From: CAIWHR01 sp963724975
Lineage (GTDB): Bacteria > Pseudomonadota > Gammaproteobacteria > Burkholderiales > Casimicrobiaceae
Direction: 5' to 3'
Assembly: GCA_963724975.1 (NCBI GenBank)
Contig: CAVRXB010000008.1
Coordinates: forward strand, 248,001 to 312,000
DNA length: 64,000 nt
Each line of letters opens with the position of its first letter. Positions within the stretch are counted from its first letter, which is position 1. The notes beneath the pieces are model-generated. The model made no database searches. It was not told where the DNA came from and saw nothing but the letters and a program-made list of their open reading frames with translations. Of this stretch, positions 17,434 to 25,763 are shown piece after piece. The position numbers and the translations under genes are program-made.

Positions 17434-17641
17434 TCTGCGTACGCTTCTCGAAGTTCGTTCGAACCTCTACCATAACGCTTTTTATTTCCGCCCGGGAGTA
17501 CGTCCAACGATGGAGCCTTGCCTTGCCGTCGCCGGCGCCACGGTGATCGACCCTGATTCCGTGACGGCCGTTCGGGCGTCGACCGGTACTCCCGACAAAT
17601 CGTACGATCGATTCACTGCGCGTTTCCGCAGGCATTGCGCC

Positions 17642-18724
17642 GTGCATCGCACGATAATCGTCGGCCTGACGCTCGCGCTGGCGGGCTGCTCCGCGGCGGA
17701 ATTCTATTGGCAGGGCGTCTCGGGCCAGTTCGACCTTCTCGCACGCGCGCGTCCGATTCCCGAGGTCGTCCGCGACATGCCGGATGGAACGCTCAAGACG
17801 AAGCTCGCGCGCGTTCAGGCTCTGCGCGCGTTCGCAACGCGCGAGCTCGGCCTTCCCGAGAATGGCAGCTATACCCGCTACGCCGACGTTGGCCGGCCGT
17901 ACGTGGTCTGGAATGTATTCGCCGCCCCCCAGCTATCCCTTGCCGCGCGGCAATGGTGCTTTCCGGTCGCCGGATGCGTCGCGTATCGCGGCTACTTCGC
18001 CGAAGCCGATGCGCGCGCCGAAGCGAACCGGCTTGCGGCCGAAGGGTACGACGTGCACATAGGCGGTGTGCCGGCGTATTCCACCCTCGGCTATTTCGAC
18101 GACCCGGTGTTGTCCACTTTCATTCGCTATCGTGATGCCGAGCTCGCGCGCCTCGTCTTTCACGAGCTCGCGCACCAGCTCGTCTACGTCAAGGACGACA
18201 CCTCGTTCAACGAGTCGTTCGCCGTCGCGGTAGAGGAGGCGGGCCTTGCGCGCTGGCAGCTGGCGCAACAGGGCAGTCCCGATTCGGCGCAGTTCGCTGC
18301 CGATGTGGCCAGGATCCAGCGCATTCGCAATGATTTCCGGTCGATGATCCGTACGACGCGCGACCGGCTCTCCACGCTCTATGCGAGCGACGTCTCCGGC
18401 AACGAGAAGCTCGCCCGCAAGGAGGCCATCTTCGCCGACATGGGCAAGGAACACGAACGCATCAAGGCCGAATCGAACGGGACTGTTGCGTTCGATCGCT
18501 GGTTCGCGGGCGGGGCTAACAATGCGGGAATCATCGCCGCGGGTTTGTATGCCGATCGCGTGCCGCAGTTCGCGGCGCTCCTCGCCGAGGAGCACGGCGA
18601 CCTGCCGCGGTTCTACGATCGCGTGAGGGCGCTCGCCGCGCTGCCCAAGGCGGAGCGCGACCACGCGCTGGCCACGCTCGGCAATCCGCAGCCGCCGACA
18701 ACGGTTGCGGCGCCACGCCTTTGA
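17642..18724 (+). CDS. Putative lipoprotein aminopeptidase (DUF2265/COG4324 family)
   Basis: Predicted metallo-aminopeptidase of 360 residues anchored as a lipoprotein. The GTG start at 17642 yields an ideal lipobox, VGLTLALAGCSAAE; the frame is open upstream to 17426 but without a sensible signal. The zinc motif HELAHQLVYVKDDTSFNE, with HExxH and a downstream Glu, lies near residues 174-192. Family members are predicted aminopeptidases found in proteobacteria next to unrelated genes. A shared promoter region of about 200 bases separates it from the divergent DUF4124 gene. Confidence 0.86.
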   Translation: MHRTIIVGLTLALAGCSAAEFYWQGVSGQFDLLARARPIPEVVRDMPDGTLKTKLARVQALRAFATRELGLPENGSYTRYADVGRPYVVWNVFAAPQLSLAARQWCFPVAGCVAYRGYFAEADARAEANRLAAEGYDVHIGGVPAYSTLGYFDDPVLSTFIRYRDAELARLVFHELAHQLVYVKDDTSFNESFAVAVEEAGLARWQLAQQGSPDSAQFAADVARIQRIRNDFRSMIRTTRDRLSTLYASDVSGNEKLARKEAIFADMGKEHERIKAESNGTVAFDRWFAGGANNAGIIAAGLYADRVPQFAALLAEEHGDLPRFYDRVRALAALPKAERDHALATLGNPQPPTTVAAPRL

Positions 18725-18758
18725 GTATCGGCGGGCGACTCGACGATCTGCCAGTTGC

Positions 18759-18787
18759 TTGATTTTCCGGCCTTATTGGCCCATAAT
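18759..18787 (+). promoter_or_regulatory. Sigma-70 promoter of the rpsF operon
   Basis: TTGATT (18759-18764) and CATAAT (18782-18787) are spaced by 17 bases, with further A/T-rich sequence after the -10. Transcription would start about 90 bases before rpsF, leaving a structured leader. Confidence 0.65.
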
Positions 18788-18831
18788 AATAGGTTCCCTT
18801 GCCTCACCCTCCGCAGAAGGGGAGGCCACTT

Positions 18832-18859
18832 GATGGCTGCAAGCAACGAAGCCGCCATC
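18832..18859 (+). promoter_or_regulatory. Leader hairpin of rpsF, possible S6:S18 autoregulatory site
   Basis: GATGGC pairs with GCCATC, with GCC immediately before the right arm so that a CCG sequence (18852-18854) would bulge or sit at the stem base. S6:S18 complexes repress their own operon by binding a leader stem with a conserved CCG element that mimics 16S rRNA. Placement between promoter and rpsF fits. I could not fold it or compare it with the known motif, so this is a candidate only. Confidence 0.35.
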
Positions 18860-18885
18860 CCCACCGTCCATAAGGAGCGCTCTGC

Positions 18886-19257
18886 ATGCGTCACTACGAG
18901 ATTGTTTTCATCGTGCATCCCGATCAGAGCGAGCAGGTGCCCGCGATGATCGAGCGGTATCGGACGACCATCACCGGTCGCGGCGGCCGCATCCACCGCC
19001 TTGAAGACTGGGGCCGGCGTCAGCTTTCGTACCCGATCGCCAAGATCCACAAGGCGCACTACGTGCTGATGAACATCGAGGTCGACCAAGAGACCTTGAA
19101 CGAGCTCGACCATGCGTTCAAGTTCAACGATGCGGTCTTGCGTCACCTGATCGTTGCGATGAAGGAAGCGGTGCTCGCGCCGTCGCCGATGATGCGCGAG
19201 GAAAAGTCGCGGCCACCGCGAGATGGCGACCGTGGAGATCGTGCGCGATCGTGGTGA
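18886..19257 (+). CDS. rpsF: 30S ribosomal protein S6, tail out of frame
   Basis: The conserved S6 fold is complete: MRHYEIVFIVHPDQSEQVP, the EDWGRRQLSYPIAKIHKAHY core and the NDAVLRHLIVAMKEAV end, about 100 residues. S6 binds the central domain of 16S rRNA with S18, encoded two genes downstream. Translation stops at 19257 within a run of 9-base repeats. In the next frame the reading continues as an Asp-Arg-Gly repeat tail and an Ala/Pro-rich end to a stop at 19360. One repeat unit has ten bases instead of nine, so a single extra base explains the early stop. The full-length product was probably about 158 residues. Loss of the tail alone is unlikely to abolish function. Confidence 0.93.
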   Translation: MRHYEIVFIVHPDQSEQVPAMIERYRTTITGRGGRIHRLEDWGRRQLSYPIAKIHKAHYVLMNIEVDQETLNELDHAFKFNDAVLRHLIVAMKEAVLAPSPMMREEKSRPPRDGDRGDRARSW

Positions 19258-19291
19258 TCGTGGTGATCGTGGGGATCGTGGCGATCGTGGC
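19228..19291 (+). repeat. Tandem 9-base repeats at the rpsF 3' end
   Basis: Seven units of GATCGTGGN (first unit GACCGTGGA) encode Asp-Arg-Gly. The second unit, at 19237-19246, is one base longer than the others and shifts the frame. Repeats of this kind slip during replication and are also error-prone in sequencing. Confidence 0.85.
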
Positions 19292-19393
19292 GATCGGCCG
19301 CCGCGGCCTGCTGCCGATGCATCGGCCGAGCCTGCGACGCCGGACTCACCCGCGCCCTAAGCACAACGAACGCGGCGAAGCGCGAAAGGACAC

Positions 19394-19702
19394 GTGTCCG
19401 GCGCCAATCGGCTGACGCTCGACGCCACGCTGGCTGAACGCGGCGACCTCCGCTACACGCCAGCCGGCATCCCGGCGCTCGAATGCGTGCTTCGCCACGT
19501 GTCGACCCAGGCCGAGGCCGATGGCGAGCGAAAGGTCGAGTGCGAGCTGGCAGCGGTGGCCTTCGGCGAACCGGCGATCGCGCTGGCCAAGGTATCTGCG
19601 GGAACGGAAGTGCGCTGCAAAGGCTTTCTCGCCCGCCGCTTTCGCACAGGAATCACGCTTGCGTTGCACGTAAACGAATTCGAATCGAAGGAAGGAAACT
19701 GA
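19394..19702 (+). CDS. priB: Primosomal replication protein N (PriB)
   Basis: Small OB-fold single-stranded-DNA-binding protein of 102 residues used in replication restart. It starts at GTG with NRLTLDATLAERGDLRYTP and has the OB-fold segment ECVLRHVSTQAEADGERKVE and the end GITLALHVNEFESKE. A GAAAGGA ribosome site lies upstream. Its position between rpsF and rpsR is the standard betaproteobacterial arrangement, and it ends one base before the rpsR start codon. Confidence 0.93.
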   Translation: MSGANRLTLDATLAERGDLRYTPAGIPALECVLRHVSTQAEADGERKVECELAAVAFGEPAIALAKVSAGTEVRCKGFLARRFRTGITLALHVNEFESKEGN

Positions 19703-19703
19703 C

Positions 19704-19985
19704 ATGCCCCGTCCCCAAGGAAGGTTCGGCAAGAAGAAAGATGGCAAAAAGCGCGAACGCGGCAATGCGCTGTTCAAGCGCAAGAAGTTCTGCCGCTTCA
19801 CTGCGGAAGGCGTCAAGGAAATCGACTACAAGGACATCGAGGTCCTCAAGGATTTCATCCAGGAAAACGGCAAGATCATGCCGGCGCGGATCACGGGCAC
19901 GAAGTCCCGTTACCAGCGCCAGCTCGGCACAGCGATCAAGCGCGCGCGCTTTCTCGCCCTGATTCCGTATACCGACCTCCACTGA
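19704..19985 (+). CDS. rpsR: 30S ribosomal protein S18
   Basis: 93-residue S18 with the conserved core KRKKFCRFTAEGVKEIDYKD and LKDFIQENGKIMPARITGT, followed by the basic KSRYQRQLGTAIKRARFLAL. It partners S6 in the 30S platform. The N-terminus carries an additional Lys/Arg-rich stretch. It is one base from priB and 12 from rplI. Confidence 0.97.
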   Translation: MPRPQGRFGKKKDGKKRERGNALFKRKKFCRFTAEGVKEIDYKDIEVLKDFIQENGKIMPARITGTKSRYQRQLGTAIKRARFLALIPYTDLH

Positions 19986-19997
19986 CACGAGACTGCC

Positions 19998-20459
19998 ATG
20001 CAAATCATCCTGCTCGAAAAGGTGGTCAACGTCGGCAATCTCGGCGACGTGGTCAAGGTCAAACAGGGGTTCGCCCGCAACTTCCTGATCCCGCAGGGGA
20101 AGGCGAAGCGCGCAACGCCGGAGAACATCAAGCTGCTGGAGGCAAAGCGGGCCGAGCTCGAAGCCGCCGCTGCATCGAAGCTCGCTGCCGCCCAGGAACA
20201 GGCAGCCAAGCTCGAAGGAACCACCGTCAACATCACGCAAAAAGCGGGTGTCGACGGCCGCCTGTTCGGCTCGGTCACGAACGTCGACATCGTCGACGCG
20301 CTGAAGGCACTGGGATTCGCGATCGAGAAGTCCGCCATCCGCATGCCAGCGGGCCCGCTCAAACAGGTCGGCGACCATCCGCTCGTCGTCGCCGTGCATT
20401 CCGACGCGGTATCGAACATCACCGTCCACGTCATTGGCGAGACGGTCGCTGGCAGCTGA
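19998..20459 (+). CDS. rplI: 50S ribosomal protein L9
   Basis: 153-residue L9: MQIILLEKVVNVGNLGDVV at the N-terminus, KQGFARNFLIPQGKAKRAT, then the long connecting helix rich in Ala/Glu and the C-terminal domain ending VHVIGETVAG. It closes the rpsF operon and is followed by a terminator. In many relatives dnaB comes next; here about 3.9 kb of other genes intervene. Confidence 0.97.
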   Translation: MQIILLEKVVNVGNLGDVVKVKQGFARNFLIPQGKAKRATPENIKLLEAKRAELEAAAASKLAAAQEQAAKLEGTTVNITQKAGVDGRLFGSVTNVDIVDALKALGFAIEKSAIRMPAGPLKQVGDHPLVVAVHSDAVSNITVHVIGETVAGS

Positions 20460-20484
20460 CACCAGGTCGACAGCAGAACGACGC

Positions 20485-20515
20485 AAAGGGGCCGGCGACG
20501 GCCCTTTTGCTTTTT
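20485..20515 (+). terminator. Intrinsic terminator of the rpsF-rplI operon
   Basis: AAAGGGGCCG pairs with CGGCCCTTT (one bulged G) around a GCGA loop and is followed by TTTTGCTTTTT. It starts about 25 bases after the rplI stop codon. Confidence 0.8.
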
Positions 20516-20666
20516 GGCCACCGTTGATCGTCGACGGAACGCGCCTCGGCTGTTGCAATGTCAGCGAAACGACGGGATTCCGCAAGCGTGGCGACAGGCG
20601 GCTTCGGTACCCTCATCGCGCACAACCTCAGGCCCGCGCGACGCACGATCGAAGCGGGCATCGGAT

Positions 20667-21293
20667 ATGCGCATTTGCCGCCCGCCATTCTGCGCAGCAC
20701 TCGCCCTCCTCGTGACGCTATCGGCCTCCGCGCAGAACTGCGGCTGGTCGCACATCGATCACGAGGTCAGCTACGACGCTACGGGGGCGTGGGATCCGAA
20801 CGTCTACCGCGGCATCGTCGGCGCGCTGACGATCGCGCAGGTCGGCGGCGCGCTGTGGGAGGGCTCGGAGTCGCGCTTCGGCAAGACGATGTGGCAGGGC
20901 ATCGACTCCGAGATCATCGGCGACGTTGCGGCCGAGGCCGGAAAGTACATCTTCACGCGCGCCCGGCCCGACCAGGGGAACAATCCCTGCCTGTGGTTCC
21001 AGGGCGGCTCACACAACAGCTTCCCGAGCGGCGAGGCGTCGGTCTCGGCCGCGCTGGTCACGCCGTACGTCATCGAGTACGCCCGCGACAATCCCGCTGT
21101 CTACGCGCTGCTGCTGTTGCCGCTCTATGTCGGCGTCGGGCGAATCAAGAACCAGGCGCACTGGCAGACGGACGTGCTCGCGGGCTGGGCCGTGGGCGGT
21201 CTCTCCGGGTGGTACGCGCACAGCCGCGACACGCCCTTCATGATCGAGATCCTCCCGCACGGGTTTGCGGTCGGGTTCAAGACACAGTTTTGA
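20667..21293 (+). CDS. Exported PAP2-family phosphatase
   Basis: 208-residue PAP2-superfamily protein with a signal peptide (FCAALALLVTLSASA). The three phosphatase motifs are readable: KYIFTRARPDQG (C1), NSFPSGEAS (C2) and RIKNQAHWQTDVLAG (C3). In C2 the usual PSGH His is Glu (PSGE), a variant that recurs in some periplasmic PAP2 proteins. It may act on lipid phosphates or undecaprenyl pyrophosphate outside the membrane. ATG 20667 was chosen for the signal peptide. It lies between the ribosomal operon terminator and a two-component pair. Confidence 0.85.
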   Translation: MRICRPPFCAALALLVTLSASAQNCGWSHIDHEVSYDATGAWDPNVYRGIVGALTIAQVGGALWEGSESRFGKTMWQGIDSEIIGDVAAEAGKYIFTRARPDQGNNPCLWFQGGSHNSFPSGEASVSAALVTPYVIEYARDNPAVYALLLLPLYVGVGRIKNQAHWQTDVLAGWAVGGLSGWYAHSRDTPFMIEILPHGFAVGFKTQF

Positions 21294-21369
21294 TGACAGG
21301 CAACCGCGTGCCGGCGATGAGCGGCGAGCGTATGATCGCCCCCTCCATCGGACGTGCCGTGGTTTTGCG

Positions 21370-22038
21370 ATGCGCATACTCGTCGTAGAGGACGATGCCC
21401 TGCTTGCGGACGGGCTGACGGCCACCTTGAGCCGATCCGGGCATGCGGTGGAGCAGGCCCGGACCGGACGCCACGCCGACCTCCTGCTCCGCACCGACGG
21501 ATTCGATCTCGTGGTCCTCGATGTGGGGCTGCCGGACATCGATGGTTTTGAGGTGCTGCGGCGAATGCGTGCGCGCCGCAGCGTGACCAACGTGCTGGTG
21601 CTGACGGCGCGCGATGCGGTCGAGGACCGCGTGCACGGGCTCGATCTTGGCGCCGACGACTACCTGACAAAACCATTTTCGGTCACTGAATTCGAGGCAC
21701 GCGTGCGCGCGATTGTACGTCGCTCTGTTGCGCCGCCGGCCTATTGGTCGATCGCCGGACTTTCTGTCGACGTCGCGGCGAAGCGCGTCCGCGTGCACGA
21801 CAAGGCGGTCGACCTGACGCCGCGCGAGTGGGCGTTGCTGGAGCTTTTTCTTGCTCGCCCGAACCGCGTCCTCAGCAAGGATCAGATCGCCGACGGGTTG
21901 TTCACGGAAGAGGAAATTCTGTCGCCGAATGCGATCGAGGTCTACGTGTCCCGATTGCGTACCAAGATCGAAGCTGCCGGTGTGCACATCCGGACCGTGC
22001 GCGGATTCGGGTACGTGTGGGAAGGCGATAATGAGTGA
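21370..22038 (+). CDS. OmpR/PhoB-family response regulator (TctD/QseB-like)
   Basis: 222-residue regulator: a receiver domain with acidic pair VVEDDALLA, acceptor Asp in VVLDVGLPDIDGFE and Lys in YLTKPFSV, then a winged helix with LTPREWALLELFLARPNRVL and SPNAIEVYVSRLRTKIEAAG. It overlaps the kinase gene by eight bases. TctD/QseB-type regulators control tricarboxylate uptake, envelope or virulence genes; the target here is unknown. The gene itself is intact, unlike its kinase. Confidence 0.92.
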   Translation: MRILVVEDDALLADGLTATLSRSGHAVEQARTGRHADLLLRTDGFDLVVLDVGLPDIDGFEVLRRMRARRSVTNVLVLTARDAVEDRVHGLDLGADDYLTKPFSVTEFEARVRAIVRRSVAPPAYWSIAGLSVDVAAKRVRVHDKAVDLTPREWALLELFLARPNRVLSKDQIADGLFTEEEILSPNAIEVYVSRLRTKIEAAGVHIRTVRGFGYVWEGDNE

Positions 22039-23473
22039 CGACGTATTCGCGCGGCCGAGCATTCGCCGACGCATGCTCATGTTCCTGATCAGCTCGTTGC
22101 TGCTGATGGTCGCGGGCGCCGGCGTCGTGTCCTACTGGGTCGCGCTACGGTCGGCGAACGATGCGTACGATCGCTCGCTGCTCGACCCTGCGCTCGACAT
22201 TGCCGAAAACTTGCGTATCGATGCGACCGGCGCGCATGTCGACCTGCCGGAAAAGGCGCTCGAGGCGCTCGTCTACGACCAGGTCGACCGCGTCATCTTC
22301 CAGGTCCGCTCGCCGACCAACTCGATCGTCGACGGTGTGCCGGACCTTCCGCCGCCCCCTGAGCTCGGCCCCGGCCAGCATGTTTTCTTCGACGGCGCGA
22401 ACGAGGGCGAGAACATCCGCATCGCTGCGCACCGGACGGCGAACGGCTACGTCGTGCAGGTCGGAGAAACGCTGCACAAGCGCAATCGGCTGATCGGCGA
22501 GATTCTGGTTGCCGAGTTCGTCCCGACGCTGCTTGGTCGCGGTTGCCGCCATCGCCCTCGCGTGGGTTGGCGTCGCGCACGCGGCTGCGGCCGCTGGAGC
22601 AGCTGCGTCTCGAGCTGACGCGGCGCGCGCCGCGCAACTTGCGGCCGCTGCCGGAAGCGGCCGCACCCGTGGAGATTGCGCCGGTTGTCGACGCCTTCAA
22701 TGGACTTCTGAGCCAGGTGCGCGATGCGAGCACGATGCAGCAGCGGTTTCTCGCCAACGCGGCGCATCAGCTGCGGACACCGCTCGCCGGGTTGCAGATG
22801 CATCTCGAGCTCTGCTGCGGCGCGACATTGTCGCCCGACGTGCGCGGCGAAGTGGAGCGCATGCACGGCGCGACGGTGCGCGCAAGCCGTCTCGCCAATC
22901 AGCTGCTCGCGCTCGCGAAGGCGGAGAGCGCGCCGGACCACGGCCGCGAGCTCGAACGCGTCGACCTGCGGGTGATCGCCGGCGCGGCCGCGCGCGAATG
23001 GGCGCCCAAGGCGCATGCGCTCGGCGATCGATCTCGGATTCGCGCTCGATCGCGCCGAAATGCTCGGCGACCCGCTGCTACTGCCCGAGCTTCTCGACAA
23101 TCTGCTCGACAACGCATTGCACTACACGCCGGCGGGCGGCGCCGTGACAGTCACGACAGGATGTACCGAAGGCGTCGCATTTCTCTGCGTCGAGGACACG
23201 GGGCCGGGCATACCCGAGTCCGAACGGAGCAAAGTCCTGGAGCGCTTTTATCGAATAGCCGGAACTCCCGGCGACGGTTCCGGACTGGGACTCTCGATCG
23301 TTCAGGAGGTCGTCGCGCGGCATCGAGGCGTACTCGGAATCGAGGTGCCAGCAGGACATTGCGGCACGCGATTTTGTGTTCGTTTTCCGACGGTGATCTC
23401 GCCCGCAAGTCATACAGCAGCCGCCGCCGGCGTTGCCGCTGCGGGTGTTGCCCTTGCAGGCGCACGGGATTAG
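22031..23473 (+). pseudogene. Sensor histidine kinase of the TctE type, split by three single-base frameshifts
   Basis: Read across three frames this is a full sensor kinase of roughly 480 residues. The N-terminus has a membrane helix (MLMFLISSLLLMVAGAGVV), then a periplasmic domain with EALVYDQVDRVIFQVRS, a second helix (VAVAAIALAWVGVAH), the H-box FLANAAHQLRTPLAGLQ, an N-box DNALHYTPAGG and the G-box GDGSGLGLSIV. The frame changes near 22533, 22578 and 23023, each needing one surplus base. Codon usage and motifs remain well conserved on both sides, so decay is recent or the extra bases are sequence errors. If real, the regulator upstream has lost its cognate kinase. Confidence 0.88.
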
Positions 23474-23531
23474 CACGATCGCATCTTCGAAGCGTTTGCT
23501 CCAGGCATTGGGCCGGGGCGCGGAGGGCCGA

Positions 23532-23560
23532 TTGCGGCGAAGCAACGCGCGGCCTATGAT
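23532..23560 (+). promoter_or_regulatory. Promoter for the metallohydrolase gene
   Basis: TTGCGG (23532-23537) and TATGAT (23555-23560) have a 17-base spacer. A small hairpin with GACGCC/GGCGTC arms (23569-23582) follows, just before the ribosome site of the TTG-started gene. Confidence 0.45.
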
Positions 23561-23600
23561 CCTCTCCCGACGCCTCGGCGTCTGAGAAAGGGAGAACCGC

Positions 23601-24299
23601 TTGAAGGATTGCCATCAGCTATTCGACACCGAGTCGTCGACCTTCACCTACGTTCTGGTCGACACCGACACGCGCGATGCGCTGATGATCGATCCGGTCG
23701 ACACCCAATTCGACGTGTACTCCGCGCTCATCAACCGCGAGCGCTTGCGCCTCCGCTACGTGCTCGAGACGCACACGCACGCTGACCACATCACCGGCTC
23801 GAGCCAACTGCGCGAGAGTACCGGTGCGCAGTCGGCCGCGCCGCTGGCGTGCGGGATTGTGGTCGCGGACTTGCAACTCCAGGACGGCGAGGAATTGCGC
23901 TTCGGCGGCGAATCCCTCCGCGCGCTGCATACACCCGGGCACACGGCAGGTTCGATGTCGTATCTCTGGCGCGATTGCGTATTCACCGGCGATACGCTGC
24001 TGATCGGAGGCTGCGGACGTACCGATTTCCAGAGTGGAGACGCCGGCGCACTGTACGACAGCATCACGCAAAAACTCTTCATCTTGCCCGACAAGACGCT
24101 GGTCTTTCCGGGGCATGATTACAATGGCCGGACGTCGTCGACGATCGGTGTCGAAAGGACCACCAATCCGCGGCTCGCCGGTCGTTCGCGCGGCGAGTTC
24201 ATTCGCCTGATGTCCGAACTGCGGCTGCCGCCGCCGCGAATGATCGATGTCGCCGTTCCCGCGAACCGGCGCCTCGGGCAGGACGTGCAGGCGGCCTGA
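23601..24299 (+). CDS. MBL-fold metallohydrolase, ETHE1-like persulfide dioxygenase family
   Basis: 232-residue metallo-beta-lactamase fold enzyme. The metal ligands are in ETHTHADHITG, TPGHTAGS, FTGDTLLIGGCGRTDFQ and FPGHDYNG; the GGCGRTDFQ segment marks the ETHE1 group, which oxidises glutathione persulfide in sulfide detoxification. Translation appears to start at TTG 23601 after AAAGGGAG. The role in sulfur metabolism follows from family membership; no other sulfur genes are adjacent. It stands alone between the two-component pair and dnaB. Confidence 0.88.
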   Translation: MKDCHQLFDTESSTFTYVLVDTDTRDALMIDPVDTQFDVYSALINRERLRLRYVLETHTHADHITGSSQLRESTGAQSAAPLACGIVVADLQLQDGEELRFGGESLRALHTPGHTAGSMSYLWRDCVFTGDTLLIGGCGRTDFQSGDAGALYDSITQKLFILPDKTLVFPGHDYNGRTSSTIGVERTTNPRLAGRSRGEFIRLMSELRLPPPRMIDVAVPANRRLGQDVQAA

Positions 24300-24388
24300 C
24301 GACGCGCGCACGCCTGCTAGAATGATCGAGTTGCCGTGGTCGAATCGCGTTCGCCGCCGTCCTCAACGCCCCTCCGCCAGCCGTCACG

Positions 24389-25756
24389 ATGCCCGACGAT
24401 CTGCAACTCGATGCACTGAAGCTTCCCCCGCATTCGCTCGAAGCGGAGCAATCGGTGCTGGGCGGACTCCTGCTCGACAACGAGGCGGTGGACAAGGTCG
24501 GCGACGTGCTCGCCGACGCCGACTTCTACAGCGAGGCCCATCGGCTCATCTACCACCATATCTACCGGCTCGCCGCCGAAGGCAAGCCCGCGGATGTGGT
24601 GACAGTGTCGGAATCGCTCGCCTCGTCGCAGAAGCTCGATTATGTCGGCGGGCTCTCGTATCTCGGCGCGCTGGTCGGCAACGTGCCGACCGCCGCCAAC
24701 ATCCGCCATTACGCGCAAATCGTCCGCGATCGCTCGATCTTGCGCCAGCTTGCCGCGACCGCCGGCGATATTGCCGACGCCGCCTACAACCCGCTCGGGC
24801 GCAGCGCAAAGGAGGTCCTCGACCAGGCGGAAGCCAAGGTGCTGCATATCGCCGAGCAGGGCTCGCGCGGCGCGCAGCAGGTCGTGACCATCGGCGCGCT
24901 TCTTGGCGACGTCGTCGATCGCATCGAGGTGCTTTACAACCGCGACGATCCCTCCGACGTCACCGGCGTGCCCACGGGATTTTCGGACCTCGACCGGTTC
25001 ACGTCGGGATTGCAACCGGGCGACCTGGTCGTCGTCGCCGGACGGCCGAGCATGGGCAAGACGAGCCTCGCGCTCAACATCGGAGAGCACGTCGCCCTCG
25101 CGGCGGGTCTGCCGGTCGTCGTATTCTCGATGGAAATGGGTGCCTCGCAGCTCGCGCTTCGACTGATCGGCTCCGTGGGCCGCCTCGATCAGCACAAGCT
25201 TCGCACCGGCCGCCTCGCCGCAGATGATTGGGAGAAGCTCACCGCCGCGTTGGGCCGGCTCAACGAAGCTCCGATCCTGATCGACGAAACGCCGGCGTTG
25301 AACGCGATCGAAGTCCGCTCCCGTGCGCGGCGCCTGATGAAGACGTACGGCAAACTGGGCCTCGTGATCGTCGATTACCTGCAGCTGATGCAGGCATCGA
25401 CCAGCGGCGAAAATCGCGCGACAGAGATCTCGGAGATCTCGCGCTCGATGAAATCGCTGGCAAAGGAATTGAAGGTGCCGGTCATGGCGCTTTCGCAATT
25501 GAACCGTTCGCTCGAACAGCGACCGAACAAGCGGCCGGTGATGTCGGATCTGCGCGAAAGCGGAGCGATCGAGCAGGATGCTGACGTGATCCTGTTCATC
25601 TATCGCGACGAGGTGTACAACCCCGAGACGCAGGAAAAAGGCGTCGCCGAAATCATTATCGGCAAGCAGCGCAATGGACCCATCGGCACCGTGCGCCTGA
25701 CATTCCTCGGCGAATACACGCGCTTCGAGAACTTCGCGTCGCCGGGCTCGTACTAG
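24389..25756 (+). CDS. dnaB: Replicative DNA helicase DnaB
   Basis: 455-residue hexameric helicase of the replication fork. The N-terminal domain begins LPPHSLEAEQSVLGGLLLDN. The RecA-like domain has Walker A AGRPSMGKTSLALN near residue 220, VVFSMEMGASQLA, Walker B IVDYLQLMQ, and the arginine-finger region SDLRESGAIEQDADV. It ends DVILFIYRDEVYN and the short C-terminal segment. A TAGAAT hexamer at 24318 may be its -10. It is followed after 7 bases by the glycan gene cluster, an unusual downstream partner for dnaB. Confidence 0.97.
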   Translation: MPDDLQLDALKLPPHSLEAEQSVLGGLLLDNEAVDKVGDVLADADFYSEAHRLIYHHIYRLAAEGKPADVVTVSESLASSQKLDYVGGLSYLGALVGNVPTAANIRHYAQIVRDRSILRQLAATAGDIADAAYNPLGRSAKEVLDQAEAKVLHIAEQGSRGAQQVVTIGALLGDVVDRIEVLYNRDDPSDVTGVPTGFSDLDRFTSGLQPGDLVVVAGRPSMGKTSLALNIGEHVALAAGLPVVVFSMEMGASQLALRLIGSVGRLDQHKLRTGRLAADDWEKLTAALGRLNEAPILIDETPALNAIEVRSRARRLMKTYGKLGLVIVDYLQLMQASTSGENRATEISEISRSMKSLAKELKVPVMALSQLNRSLEQRPNKRPVMSDLRESGAIEQDADVILFIYRDEVYNPETQEKGVAEIIIGKQRNGPIGTVRLTFLGEYTRFENFASPGSY

Positions 25757-25763
25757 CCCGCGC

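Noticed and set aside
19228..19291. Possible CRISPR array
   Set aside because: Units are 9 bases and directly adjacent with no spacers; they encode Asp-Arg-Gly in the S6 tail. No cas genes are present in the window.
19143..19364. Minus-strand frame with His-Asp repeats
   Set aside because: It is the shadow of the rpsF 9-base repeats; no start context or family supports it.
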